A stretch of 64,000 bases of DNA from Acidovorax radicis (GTDB taxonomy: Bacteria; Pseudomonadota; Gammaproteobacteria; Burkholderiales; Burkholderiaceae_C). The stretch's first letter is position 1. Each line of letters begins with the position of its first letter. Of the stretch, positions 35,945-46,879 are shown one piece after another. The position numbers were made by a program, and so were the translations under genes. The stretch covers positions 3,844,001 through 3,908,000 of the forward strand of contig NZ_CP075184.1 of the NCBI RefSeq assembly GCF_020510705.1, given 5' to 3'. The notes below the pieces were generated by a model that did no database searches, was not told the DNA's origin, and worked only from the letters and a program-made list of their open reading frames with translations.

Positions 35945-37176
35945 CCATTGACTACACCCTACTCGACACCTGGATCGACCAGCACTTTGATGAGGAGGTG
36001 CGCTTTCTGCAAGCACTGGTGCGTGTGCCCACCGACACCCCACCCGGCAACAATGCACCCCACGCAGAGCACACGGCACAGTTGCTCAAGGACTTTGGCT
36101 ACGAGGCCGAAAAACACCCCGTTCCCGCCGATGAAGTGCACGCCTATGGCATGGAGTCGATCACCAACCTCATCGTGCGCCGCCCCTATGGGCCGCCGGG
36201 CTCGGGCCGCACCATTGCGCTCAACGCCCACGGCGACGTGGTGCCCCCGGGCGAAGGCTGGGCCCATGACCCGTATGGCGCAGAGGTGGTCGATGGCGCC
36301 ATGTATGGCCGCGCCACGGCCGTGAGCAAGGGCGACTTTGCGAGCTTCACCTTCGCCGTGCGTGCGCTGGAGGCCGTTGCCAGGCCCGGCAAAGGTGCGG
36401 TCGAACTGCACTTCACCTACGACGAAGAATTCGGCGGCGAGCTGGGCCCGGGCTGGCTGCTCAAACACGGTCTTACCCGCCCCGACCTGCTGATTGCAGC
36501 GGGCTTCTCGTACGAAGTGGTCACCGCCCACAACGGCTGCTTGCAGATGGAAGTGACCGTGCACGGCAAGATGGCCCACGCCGCGGTGCCCCACACCGGG
36601 GTGGACGCATTGCAAGGCGCTGTCCATATCCTGAACGCGCTGTATGCCCAGAACCTGTTGTACCAGCAGGTCACGTCCCAGGTGACGGGCATCAAACACC
36701 CCTATCTCAACGTGGGCCGCATCGAAGGCGGCACCAACACCAACGTGGTGCCCGGCAAGGTCATGTTCAAGCTGGACCGCCGCATGATCCCCGAGGAAAA
36801 CCCGGTGGAGGTGGAAGCGACCATCCGCCGGGTGATCGAGCAGGCCGCAGGCGAGCGCGCGGGCATCAGCATCGATATCAAACGCCTGCTGCTGGCCCAT
36901 GCAATGACACCACTGGCAGGCAATCGCCCGCTGGTCGATGCCATCCAGAAACACGCGCTGGCCGTGATGGGAGAGGCCGTGCCAGCGGTGGGAACCCCGC
37001 TTTACACCGATGTGCGCCTGTATGTTGAACAGGGTATTCCGGGCGTCATTTATGGCGCAGGCCCACGCACCGTGCTCGATTCGCATGCCAAGCGCGCCGA
37101 CGAGCGCCTGGAGCTCGAAGACCTGCGCCGGGCCACCAAGGTCATCGCACGCACACTGCACGACCTGCTGGCCTGA
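35941..37176 (+). CDS. M20 metallohydrolase (ArgE/DapE type), ureide operon
   Basis: A 411-residue zinc hydrolase of the M20 family. Metal-binding regions are NAHGDVVPPG near residue 97 and TYDEEFGGE near residue 160, a dimerisation domain lies at about 195-310, and HAKRADE is near the C-terminus. It resembles acetylornithine deacetylase/DapE rather than AllC, and its own substrate is unknown. Its start overlaps the uraD-allC stop by ATGA, so the two are made together, which implies a role in ureide breakdown or peptide-like amide recycling. Because no ureidoglycolate lyase is visible, it is a candidate for a late amidohydrolase step; that is inference. Confidence 0.88.
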   Translation: MTIDYTLLDTWIDQHFDEEVRFLQALVRVPTDTPPGNNAPHAEHTAQLLKDFGYEAEKHPVPADEVHAYGMESITNLIVRRPYGPPGSGRTIALNAHGDVVPPGEGWAHDPYGAEVVDGAMYGRATAVSKGDFASFTFAVRALEAVARPGKGAVELHFTYDEEFGGELGPGWLLKHGLTRPDLLIAAGFSYEVVTAHNGCLQMEVTVHGKMAHAAVPHTGVDALQGAVHILNALYAQNLLYQQVTSQVTGIKHPYLNVGRIEGGTNTNVVPGKVMFKLDRRMIPEENPVEVEATIRRVIEQAAGERAGISIDIKRLLLAHAMTPLAGNRPLVDAIQKHALAVMGEAVPAVGTPLYTDVRLYVEQGIPGVIYGAGPRTVLDSHAKRADERLELEDLRRATKVIARTLHDLLA

Positions 37177-37778
37177 CAAGGGATTGAGCGAGCCCGGCAT
37201 GCCTGCTCGCCCCATGCACTGGACGAGTTCACGAGACGCGTACTCGGAACGAGTGCAAGGGAAAGGTGAACGAGACAGGTGCACGGGAAAGGTGCACAGG
37301 CAGCGCACGCATGACGGGAGCGCATGACCCACACATGCCATCGGCATAACACCCACGCACCAGCGCATCTACACTGCGGACGGAGCGGTGGCACCGACAC
37401 CCACGGCGCGGCCCTGCACCAGCCTTGGTGATTGCACAGTGTCTGCGGTCATGGACACCTGGCCTGCCCACCGGGTCGTTGAATCCGGTATCCTGTCCGC
37501 CTCGCTCATGGCCGCGGCCCTGTACCTATTCCTCCATGGCGTCAGCGGCGATACCTGCGCCACTGTCAACGCCACACGCCAGACCGACGCCCACCAGCGC
37601 CTCACCTGCCCGTTGCCAGGAAGCACCACCGCCCCCCGTGAGCCCATGGCGGCAGACCATGTTGTGTGGTCTGCCGCAGGGTTTGGCCATGCCCCATGCG
37701 CGTAAGCCAGCATGCCAGCCCCCCGCTTCGGCGGGTACCCTTGTTTTGTATTGCACCAAGGACTTCCAGGATTTCCGT
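37177..37778. other. Intergenic, about 600 bp, no gene supported
   Basis: Spacer before maeB. It contains the 13-bp tandem repeats at 37260-37298 and a small hairpin CCCGCTTCGGCGGG near 37720-37733. Frames such as 37388-37705 (plus) have no recognisable features. The maeB promoter is presumably here. Confidence 0.5.
37260..37298. repeat. Three 13-bp tandem repeats
   Basis: GGGAAAGGTGAAC, GAGACAGGTGCAC and GGGAAAGGTGCAC follow each other without gaps downstream of the M20 hydrolase gene. Confidence 0.75.
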
Positions 37779-40085
<2,307 letters not shown>

Positions 40086-40393
40086 AAGGAAAAGCGCAAA
40101 CGAAAAGAGGAAGGTGGAGCCGCCCAGGGGCGCGGCCCCACCTGGCCCCTTGGGGGGCGCGCCCTTACCTTACGTACTCTGTGCGCTATGTTCTGTGGTG
40201 CGGGCCACTGGGGGCCGGCATCGGTCGGGGAATCCACCATGCCCGCATGCACCAATTCAGGGAAAAATGGCGTCCTGCCTGGCTTCGCTGCAGAGAAAGC
40301 AGGCATTGATTTTGCTCACCATGGTCACATAGCCCTATGGCCATGCGGCCGTGATGACAGCATCGTCCAACGCCTTCCCCGACTGGAGCCCCC
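40086..40393. other. Intergenic, about 308 bp, with hairpin
   Basis: A GC-rich hairpin follows maeB at 40112-40142: GGTGGAGCCGC pairs with GCGGCCCCACC. It is not followed by a T-run, so it is not a clear terminator. The rest is the leader of the NitT/TauT importer operon; no gene was seen. Confidence 0.5.
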
Positions 40394-41437
40394 ATGAAGA
40401 AACGATCGTTCCTGCAATCTGCGGCGCTGCTGGCTGCTGCCAGCACGTTCGCGCTGACACCAGCGCAGGCACAGACACCAACGCCCACACCCATCAAGTT
40501 CCAGCTCGACTGGCGTTTTGAAGGCCCGGCCGCGCTGTTTCTGCAGCCCGTTGCCAAGGGCTACTTCAAGGCCGCCGGGCTCGATGTGACGGTGGATGCA
40601 GGCAACGGCTCCGGTGGGGCCGTGCAACGTGTGGCCTCGGGCACGTATGACATGGGGTTCGCAGACCTCGCTGCGCTGATGGAGTTTCACGCCAACAACC
40701 CCGACGCGCAGAACAAGCCCGTGGCGGTGATGATGGTCTACAACAACACGCCCGCCTCGGTCATGGCGCTCAAGAAGAGCGGCATCACCAAGCCCGCCGA
40801 TCTGGCCGGCAAGAAGCTGGGCGCGCCGGTGTTCGATGCGGGCCGCCGCGCGTTCCCCATCTTCCAGAAAGCCAACGGCATCGGCAGCGTGCAGTGGACC
40901 GCCATGGACCCACCACTGCGCGAGACCATGCTGGTGCGCGGCGACGTGGACGCCATCACCGGCTTCACCTTCACCTCGCTGCTGAACCTGGAGGCCCGTG
41001 GCGCCAAGGCCGCTGACGTGGTGGTGCTGCCCTATGCCGACTTTGGCGTAAAGCTGTATGGCAACGTGATCATCGCCAGCCCCAAGCTCATCAAGGAGAA
41101 CCCGGCCGCGATCAAGGCGTTCCTGCAGGCGTTCACCAAGGGGGCGAAAGACGTCATCATCAACCCCGCCGACGCCATCGCCTCGGTGAAGGCCCGGGAC
41201 GGCATCGTCAACGTACCACTCGAAACCCGCCGCCTGCAACTGGCCATCGACACCGTGATCAACAGCCCCGATGCCCGCGCCGAAGGCTTCGGCCAGGTCA
41301 AGCCCGCACGCCTTTCGCTGATGGCCTCGCAGGTGTCCGATGCGTTCAACACCAAAACCCGCGTGAAAGCCGACGACGTGTGGAATGGCAGCTTTTTGCC
41401 CAGCACAGCCGAGCTGAACATTCTGCCCAAGAAATAA
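40394..41437 (+). CDS. ABC transporter substrate-binding protein (NitT/TauT, NMT1/THI5-like)
   Basis: A 347-residue periplasmic binding protein with a signal peptide ending AQAQ (residues about 23-26). The mature start KFQLDWRFEGPAALFLQPVA and the motif GYFKAAGLDVTVDAGNGSGG are typical of the NMT1/SsuA family, whose members bind nitrate, sulfonates, pyrimidine precursors or riboflavin. GTYDMGFADLAALMEF follows. The ligand cannot be assigned. It begins an operon with an ATPase and a permease that leads directly to ureD, so a nitrogen-containing ligand linked to urea or ureides is plausible. A palindromic repeat follows its stop codon. Confidence 0.92.
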   Translation: MKKRSFLQSAALLAAASTFALTPAQAQTPTPTPIKFQLDWRFEGPAALFLQPVAKGYFKAAGLDVTVDAGNGSGGAVQRVASGTYDMGFADLAALMEFHANNPDAQNKPVAVMMVYNNTPASVMALKKSGITKPADLAGKKLGAPVFDAGRRAFPIFQKANGIGSVQWTAMDPPLRETMLVRGDVDAITGFTFTSLLNLEARGAKAADVVVLPYADFGVKLYGNVIIASPKLIKENPAAIKAFLQAFTKGAKDVIINPADAIASVKARDGIVNVPLETRRLQLAIDTVINSPDARAEGFGQVKPARLSLMASQVSDAFNTKTRVKADDVWNGSFLPSTAELNILPKK

Positions 41438-41440
41438 AAA

Positions 41441-41497
41441 CGCTATTTTTTTAATAGCTACTTGCGCTTTATGAATAAGCGCCAGAGCCTATTTTCA
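41441..41497. repeat. Short palindromic repeat, copy 11
   Basis: TTAATAGCTACTTGCGCTTT followed by ATGAATAAGCGCCAGAGCC, between the binding-protein and ATPase genes. This position is like that of the GC-rich element after urtA and may protect the upstream mRNA. Confidence 0.85.
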
Positions 41498-41509
41498 TCA
41501 TAACTTTGC

Positions 41510-42346
41510 ATGTCCACTGACGCCTCCCATTTTGTGGACTTCCGCGACGTCTGGCTCGCCTACAACGACGAGCTGCGCGCCAAGAACCAGTTTGCCGTCG
41601 AAGCCATCGACCTGCAGGTGCGCCAGGGCGAGTTCATCGCCATCGTCGGCCCCTCGGGCTGTGGCAAGTCCACCTTCATGAAACTGGCCACGGGCCTGAA
41701 GATGCCGTCGATGGGCAAGATCCTCATCGACGGCCAGCCCGTCACCGGCCCCCTCAAGATCTCGGGCATGGCCTTCCAGGCGCCGTCGCTGCTGCCCTGG
41801 CGCACCACGGTCGACAACGTGCTGCTGCCGCTGGAGATCGTCGAGCCCTACCGCAGCCACTTCAAGCAAAAGCGCAAGGAATACGAAGAGCGCGCGCGCA
41901 GGCTGCTGCAAAAGGTGGGGCTGGCAGGCTACGAGGACAAGTTCCCCTGGCAGCTGTCGGGCGGCATGCAGCAACGCGCCAGCATCTGCCGTGCGCTGAT
42001 CCACGAGCCCAAGATGCTGCTGCTCGATGAGCCCTTTGGTGCGCTCGACGCCTTCACCCGCGAAGAGCTGTGGTGCATCCTGCGCGACCTGTGGACCGAG
42101 CAGCGGTTCAACGTCATCCTCGTCACCCACGACCTGCGTGAGTCGGTCTTTCTGGCCGACACGGTGTATGTGATGAGCAAGAGCCCCGGGCGCTTTGTGG
42201 TGAAGAAGCATATCGATCTACCGCGTCCACGCGACCTGGAGGTGACCTACACCAAGGAATTTACCGACATCGTGCATGAGCTGCGCGGCCACATTGGCGC
42301 CATCCGACAAAGTGCAGGCACGGTCGGTGCGCCCATTCCGCAATAG
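41510..42346 (+). CDS. ABC transporter ATP-binding protein (NitT/TauT type)
   Basis: A 278-residue single-cassette ATPase. Walker A is GPSGCGKST near residue 47, the Q-loop is in GMAFQAPSLLPWRT, the signature is LSGGMQQRASI near residue 154, Walker B is MLLLDEPFGALD, and the H-loop is VTHDLRESV. It energises the importer made with the permease at 42362 and the binding protein at 40394. The order receptor-ATPase-permease is typical of the family. Confidence 0.94.
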   Translation: MSTDASHFVDFRDVWLAYNDELRAKNQFAVEAIDLQVRQGEFIAIVGPSGCGKSTFMKLATGLKMPSMGKILIDGQPVTGPLKISGMAFQAPSLLPWRTTVDNVLLPLEIVEPYRSHFKQKRKEYEERARRLLQKVGLAGYEDKFPWQLSGGMQQRASICRALIHEPKMLLLDEPFGALDAFTREELWCILRDLWTEQRFNVILVTHDLRESVFLADTVYVMSKSPGRFVVKKHIDLPRPRDLEVTYTKEFTDIVHELRGHIGAIRQSAGTVGAPIPQ

Positions 42347-42361
42347 ACCCACGCCACATCC

Positions 42362-43129
42362 ATGCACAAAAAAACCGTAGAACGCTGGTCGCCCTGGATC
42401 CTTCTGCTCGCGATCATCCTGCTGTGGCAGATCATCTGCTCGGCATTCAATGTCTCTGAATTCATCTTCCCCAGCCCCTGGGCCATAGCCACGCAGCTGG
42501 TCGAATTTGGTGGCGTGATCGCCGCCCACGCCTGGCGCACCTACTGGGTCACCATGTCCGGGTTTGGCATTGCCATCGTCGTGGGCGTGCTGCTGGGTTT
42601 TGTCATCGGCAGCTCGCGCCTGGCCTATGCCGCCGTGTACCCGCTGATGACCGCCTTCAACGCGCTGCCCAAGGCCGCTTTCGTTCCCATCCTCGTGGTG
42701 TGGTTCGGCATCGGCGTGGGGCCTGCCATCCTCACGGCGTTTCTCATCAGCTTCTTTCCCATCATGGTCAACATCGCCACCGGCCTGGCCACGCTGGAAC
42801 CCGAGCTGGAAGACGTATTGCGCGTGCTGGGCGCCAAGCGCTGGGACGTGCTGACCAAGGTGGGCCTGCCTCGCTCGATGCCGTACTTCTACGGCTCGCT
42901 CAAGGTGGCCATCACCCTGGCCTTTGTGGGCACCACGGTGTCAGAAATGACGGCGGCCAACGAGGGCATCGGCTACCTGCTCATCAGTGCGGGCTCATCC
43001 ATGCAGATGGGCCTGGCCTTTGCGGGCCTGATGGTGGTGGGCGCGATGGCCATGGCGATGTACGAGCTGTTCAGCGCGATTGAAAAACGCACCACCGGCT
43101 GGGCACACCGGGGCTCGCAAGGGGAATGA
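42362..43129 (+). CDS. ABC transporter permease (NitT/TauT type)
   Basis: A 255-residue inner-membrane permease with six predicted helices. The EAA coupling loop is visible as LRVLGAKRWDVLTKVGLPRS near residue 155. It starts 15 bases after the ATPase stop, with the stop and start in close series, and forms the channel of the importer. An 88-bp gap then leads to ureD on the same strand, which suggests a shared transcript. Confidence 0.93.
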   Translation: MHKKTVERWSPWILLLAIILLWQIICSAFNVSEFIFPSPWAIATQLVEFGGVIAAHAWRTYWVTMSGFGIAIVVGVLLGFVIGSSRLAYAAVYPLMTAFNALPKAAFVPILVVWFGIGVGPAILTAFLISFFPIMVNIATGLATLEPELEDVLRVLGAKRWDVLTKVGLPRSMPYFYGSLKVAITLAFVGTTVSEMTAANEGIGYLLISAGSSMQMGLAFAGLMVVGAMAMAMYELFSAIEKRTTGWAHRGSQGE

Positions 43130-43217
43130 GCGCGCCAAAATGTGAAGACGAGCCGCTGCCAGATCCAGCCATTCGATGTGCCTGCAATGCAGGTGCGCAT
43201 TAAAGCGATCATCACCC

Positions 43218-44051
43218 ATGCCTTGGCACGCCCGACTGCAGCTGAACTACACCGTTGAAAACGCTCGTACCGTGGCGCGCTTTGAGCACCACGGGCCCCT
43301 GCGCATCCTGCAAAGCCTGTACCCCGAGGGCGACGCCATTTGCCACAACGTGCTGGTGCACCCACCCGGCGGCCTGGTGGGCGGCGACACGCTGGACATC
43401 ACCACCACCGTGGGCCCCGGCGCCCACGGCCTGGTCACCACGCCCGGCGCCACGCGCTTTTACCGATCCAACGGCCCTTTGGCGCTGCAGCGCAGCCACC
43501 TCACCTTGGCCGAAGGCGCACGCCTGGAATGGCTGCCGCTCGAAGCCCTGTGCTACAGCGCCTGCCACGCAGAAAACCACCTCACGTTGAACCTGGCCCC
43601 CGGTGCCGAATGCATCGCCTGGGACGTGACCGCGCTGGGCCTGCCGCACGCGGGCCAGCCGTTTGAACAAGGCCGCTTCACCCAGCACCTGGAAGTGCCC
43701 GGCCTGTGGCTGGAGCGCGGCGTGATCGACGCCGCCGATGACCGCCTGCTGAGCAGCCCGCTGGGCTTGGCAGGCCACCGTTGTATGGCCAGCCTATTCT
43801 TTGCCGCAGGCACCCCACTGGACCGCACCCGCCGCGACGCAGCCTTGGACGCAGCCCGCACGGTGATGGATCAACACCCCCAGGTCAGAGCCACCGCAGG
43901 CGCCACCAGCCCCAACGACCGCATGGTGGTGGTGCGCGTGCTGGCGCCGCAGGTGGAGCCTGCGATGAAACTGCTCAAGGCCGTGCGGATGGCCTGGCGG
44001 GAGGTGTTGTGGGGGTTGGAGGGGGAAGCGCCTAGGATTTGGGCGATGTAG
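43218..44051 (+). CDS. ureD: Urease accessory protein UreD
   Basis: A 277-residue UreD (UreH) protein, the scaffold that binds urease apoprotein and, with UreF and UreG, delivers nickel. Blocks include VHPPGGLVGGDTLDI near residue 52, TPGATRFYRS near residue 80, LEWLPLEALCYSACHAEN near residue 105 and an R-V-L-A motif near the C-terminus. Start 43218 (MPWHARL) agrees with family N-termini. UreD is normally the first gene of ureDABCEFG, but here the next gene is a foreign-looking AT-rich ORF and no urease subunit genes follow in the window. They must be elsewhere or lost. Confidence 0.95.
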   Translation: MPWHARLQLNYTVENARTVARFEHHGPLRILQSLYPEGDAICHNVLVHPPGGLVGGDTLDITTTVGPGAHGLVTTPGATRFYRSNGPLALQRSHLTLAEGARLEWLPLEALCYSACHAENHLTLNLAPGAECIAWDVTALGLPHAGQPFEQGRFTQHLEVPGLWLERGVIDAADDRLLSSPLGLAGHRCMASLFFAAGTPLDRTRRDAALDAARTVMDQHPQVRATAGATSPNDRMVVVRVLAPQVEPAMKLLKAVRMAWREVLWGLEGEAPRIWAM

Positions 44052-44092
44052 CCCCACCGTGCGCTCTCGCACAGTCCGTCTACAGTTCAAGA

Positions 44093-44968
44093 ATGAACAC
44101 TGAGAAAGCTTTAACGCACACTTTTCTGGTCAATCGCATTGCCATCATCGAATCCCTGCCGTCCCGAGAATTGCAGACCGGCAGAGAACTGGCAGGCTAC
44201 CTCAATGGCCAGCTTGAAGATTTGCAGACGCCGATTAGTGTGTCGCATGTTGACGTTGCGACGCCTAACGAATTCCGGTCTGCCATAGCGAATCTAGCGA
44301 TGCAGGCCGATCGAGAAGGTCTGCGCCCGATCGTCCATATAGAAGCTCACGGAGAAGACGATTTCGGGCTTCACTTCCGGGAAGGAAAAATCCACTGGCG
44401 GGAGATATGCGATGCGCTGATTCCATTAAATAGAGCCAGCGGATTCAACCTACTTCTATCTGTTTCTGCGTGCTTTGGCGTGAGCTGTATCTCGGGAGTG
44501 TCATTGTGCAGAGGAGCGCCTTGTTATGCATTACTTGGGCCCTCGAAAGACCTCTCACCGAGCGATCTATTGAATAGGTTCAGGAGCTTTTATCGCGAAA
44601 TCATTCACTCGCAGGACTTGGATCTGGCCTTGGCCACAATGAACAAAGACAAGCTAGAACGTGGACAAATGGTGTTCGTTTCCGCGGAAGGCTGGTTCGA
44701 GGAATTGATGCTGGAGTATTTGACTAACGCAGCGCATCCAAAAGAGCTGAAAGCGGCAGCTATGCGTATCTTTCGCAAGGCAAGAAGTGAGGGCTCAACG
44801 TTGACCCTCGGGGAGACAAAAAGACAGCTCGTCAGGGACAGGCCGCAGATAGCACAAGGCTATTTCGCTGAGTTTTTTATGGTTAACTACATTCCCGAGA
44901 ACGCACAGCGTTTTGGTGTTCTGCTTAGGGCCATGGAAGTCACAATCAAGAAAACCACCCCGTGCTAG
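44093..44968 (+). CDS. Putative caspase-like (clan CD) cysteine protease, orphan
   Basis: A 291-residue protein I do not recognise as a named family. It shows the clan CD pattern: a hydrophobic strand ending in His-Gly (PIVHIEAHGEDD, His86) and, 41 residues later, a strand ending in Ala-Cys (NLLLSVSACFG, Cys127), as in caspases and CHAT proteases. Before this is a region of mixed helix and strand; after it a helical C-terminal part of about 140 residues. Base composition is visibly AT-richer than the neighbours (44401-44460 counts 27 G+C of 60), which suggests transfer. It follows ureD by 41 bases. Start 44093 (MNTEKAL) is preferred. Function, possibly defence or cell death, is inference. Confidence 0.7.
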   Translation: MNTEKALTHTFLVNRIAIIESLPSRELQTGRELAGYLNGQLEDLQTPISVSHVDVATPNEFRSAIANLAMQADREGLRPIVHIEAHGEDDFGLHFREGKIHWREICDALIPLNRASGFNLLLSVSACFGVSCISGVSLCRGAPCYALLGPSKDLSPSDLLNRFRSFYREIIHSQDLDLALATMNKDKLERGQMVFVSAEGWFEELMLEYLTNAAHPKELKAAAMRIFRKARSEGSTLTLGETKRQLVRDRPQIAQGYFAEFFMVNYIPENAQRFGVLLRAMEVTIKKTTPC

Positions 44969-45147
44969 CCCGATGAACTCATAGGGCAACCGAGCTGCAT
45001 GAACGCTGGCACAACACCGATTACGCCGCTAAGCTAAAAGCATCATAAGAGGCGGGTCACCACTCACAAACACCAGCAAGCCCCCACGATTTCCGCAGAG
45101 GTTTTCTAGCTGCAATGATCCACCCGTTGTTCGATGTGTGATACCTG

Positions 45148-46374
45148 TCAGGAGCCTGCTGCCGCAGGCTCCTTCAACAACCCATCCGCCTTGAACATCC
45201 CCCGAATCCCCCGCACCGCCTGCCGAATCCGCGCCTCGTTCTCGATCAGCGCAAACCGCACGTACTCATCCCCCTGGTCGCCAAAGCCGATGCCCGGCGA
45301 CACACACACCTTGGCCTTATCGAGCAGCTGCCGCGCAAACTCGAGCGAGCCCAGCGCGCGGTAGGGCTCGGGGATGCGGGCCCAGATGTACATGCTGGCC
45401 TTGGGGCATTCCACGGCCCAGCCCGCTTCGGTGAGGCCCTTGTAGAGCACGTCGCGGCGGCGTTGGTATTGGGCGGCGATGTCTTTCACGCACTGCTGGT
45501 CACCCTCCAGCGCGGCAATGGCGGCCACCTGCAGGGGGGTGAAGGTGCCGTAGTCGTGGTAGCTCTTGATGCGGGCCAGCGCGGCTACCAGGTCGGGGTT
45601 GCCCACCATGAAGCCGATGCGCCAGCCGGCCATGTTGTAGCTTTTGCTCAGGGTGAAGAACTCCACGGCCACGTCCTTGGCACCGGGCACTTCCATGATG
45701 CTGGGGGCGCGGTAGCCGTCGTACACGATGTCGGCATAGGCCAGGTCGTGCACCACCAGGATGTCGTGCTTCTTGGCCAGGGCGATCACGCGCTCGAAGA
45801 ACGATAGCTCCACGCACTGCGCCGTGGGGTTGCTCGGGAAGCCAAAGATCATCATCTTGGGCTTGGGGTAGCTGCCGCGAATGGCTTTTTCCAGCTCGGC
45901 AAAAAAGTCCACATCGGGCGCCACGGGCACGCTGCGAATGTCGGCACCTGCGATGACGGCGCCGTAGATGTGGATGGGGTAGCTCGGGTCGGGCACCAGC
46001 ACGGTGTCACCCCTATCCAGCGTGGCCAGCATGAGGTGGGCCAGGCCCTCTTTGGAGCCGATGGTGACGATGGCCTCGGTGTCGGGGTTGATGTCCACCG
46101 CGTAGCGGTCTTTGTACCAGTGGCTGATGGCGCGGCGCAGGCGCGGAATGCCTTTGCTGGCACTGTAGCCGTGGGTGTCAGGCCGCTGGGCCACTTCGGT
46201 GAGCTTGGCGACGATGTGCGGCGGCGTGGCCCCGTCAGGGTTGCCCATGCTCATGTCGATGATGTCTTCGCCACGGCGGCGGGCGGCGAGTTTGAGCTCG
46301 GCCGTGATGTTGAAGACGTAGGGAGGAAGGCGATCGATGCGCGCAAAGCGGCGCTTGCCCTGAGAAGCAGACAT
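45148..46374 (-). CDS. alaC: Alanine transaminase (AlaC-type class I/II aminotransferase)
   Basis: A 408-residue PLP-dependent aminotransferase of fold type I. It matches the AlaC/AlaA group that interconverts pyruvate/glutamate and alanine/2-oxoglutarate. Marks are [14 protein letters not shown] near residue 42, [13 protein letters not shown] near residue 107, [10 protein letters not shown] near residue 175, [12 protein letters not shown] and [13 protein letters not shown], whose Lys (about residue 241) binds PLP. The C-terminus (KEPAAAGS) is encoded by an inverted repeat that overlaps the stop. The assignment to alanine rather than another amino acid rests on overall resemblance. Confidence 0.9.
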   Translation of the reverse strand: MSASQGKRRFARIDRLPPYVFNITAELKLAARRRGEDIIDMSMGNPDGATPPHIVAKLTEVAQRPDTHGYSASKGIPRLRRAISHWYKDRYAVDINPDTEAIVTIGSKEGLAHLMLATLDRGDTVLVPDPSYPIHIYGAVIAGADIRSVPVAPDVDFFAELEKAIRGSYPKPKMMIFGFPSNPTAQCVELSFFERVIALAKKHDILVVHDLAYADIVYDGYRAPSIMEVPGAKDVAVEFFTLSKSYNMAGWRIGFMVGNPDLVAALARIKSYHDYGTFTPLQVAAIAALEGDQQCVKDIAAQYQRRRDVLYKGLTEAGWAVECPKASMYIWARIPEPYRALGSLEFARQLLDKAKVCVSPGIGFGDQGDEYVRFALIENEARIRQAVRGIRGMFKADGLLKEPAAAGS

Positions 46375-46879
46375 GCTGGTGAACTTTCACGTAAGCGCCC
46401 GGAACCGTCCGAGCGACGTGGCTGGCAGAAAGGCCGGCCCGCGTTCAATGTAGCTCACAACGCGGGGCTTCAACCCCCACATCGCAGCGCTGTCGCGCCG
46501 CCGCTACGGTGCTTGGCAGCGCAGCCCGTGGCGCGTTTGGTGGCGCGCAGGGTGGCCCATTCATTCATCAGCGCCTGGGCAAAAAGGGCACTCCGCCACG
46601 GACTGGCAACACCCCGGCTTCAGGGCGTCTACGGCGCATGGGGCTGCGCTGAAGGCGCCAGCAAAACGCGATGCGGGTTTCTACGCGTGGTCAACTATTT
46701 AGTTACTACTTATAACCATGTATTGATGCATCTCAACCTCCATTCATTGCTGCCTGTGTTGCCGCCCCCGCGCTGTTGCGTGGTCTGTGTGCGCCGTGTG
46801 CAGCCGGGCCGCGCGACGTTCACAAGACGATGCGCGGCCTTGACGCCACCCCGAACCCACCCAGAAAGACATCCACATC
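46375..46879. other. Intergenic, about 505 bp, with AT-rich porin promoter region
   Basis: Mostly GC-rich, with no supported gene. Between about 46690 and 46745 an AT-rich stretch contains overlapping inverted repeats AACTATTTAGTT (46693-46704) and GTTACTACTTATAAC (46702-46716). This is the likely control region of the porin gene at 46880. Confidence 0.5.

Noticed and set aside
37388..37705. Plus-strand frame of 105 codons upstream of maeB
   Set aside because: Contains one hydrophobic stretch but no family feature; an opposite-strand frame is longer, so neither is supported.
40112..40142. Hairpin after maeB as intrinsic terminator
   Set aside because: Stable GC stem but no U-run; kept only as a note in the spacer.
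45148..45172. Hairpin at the end of alaC as terminator
   Set aside because: The inverted repeat GGAGCCTGC/GCAGGCTCC overlaps the coding end and is not followed by a T-run on the minus strand.
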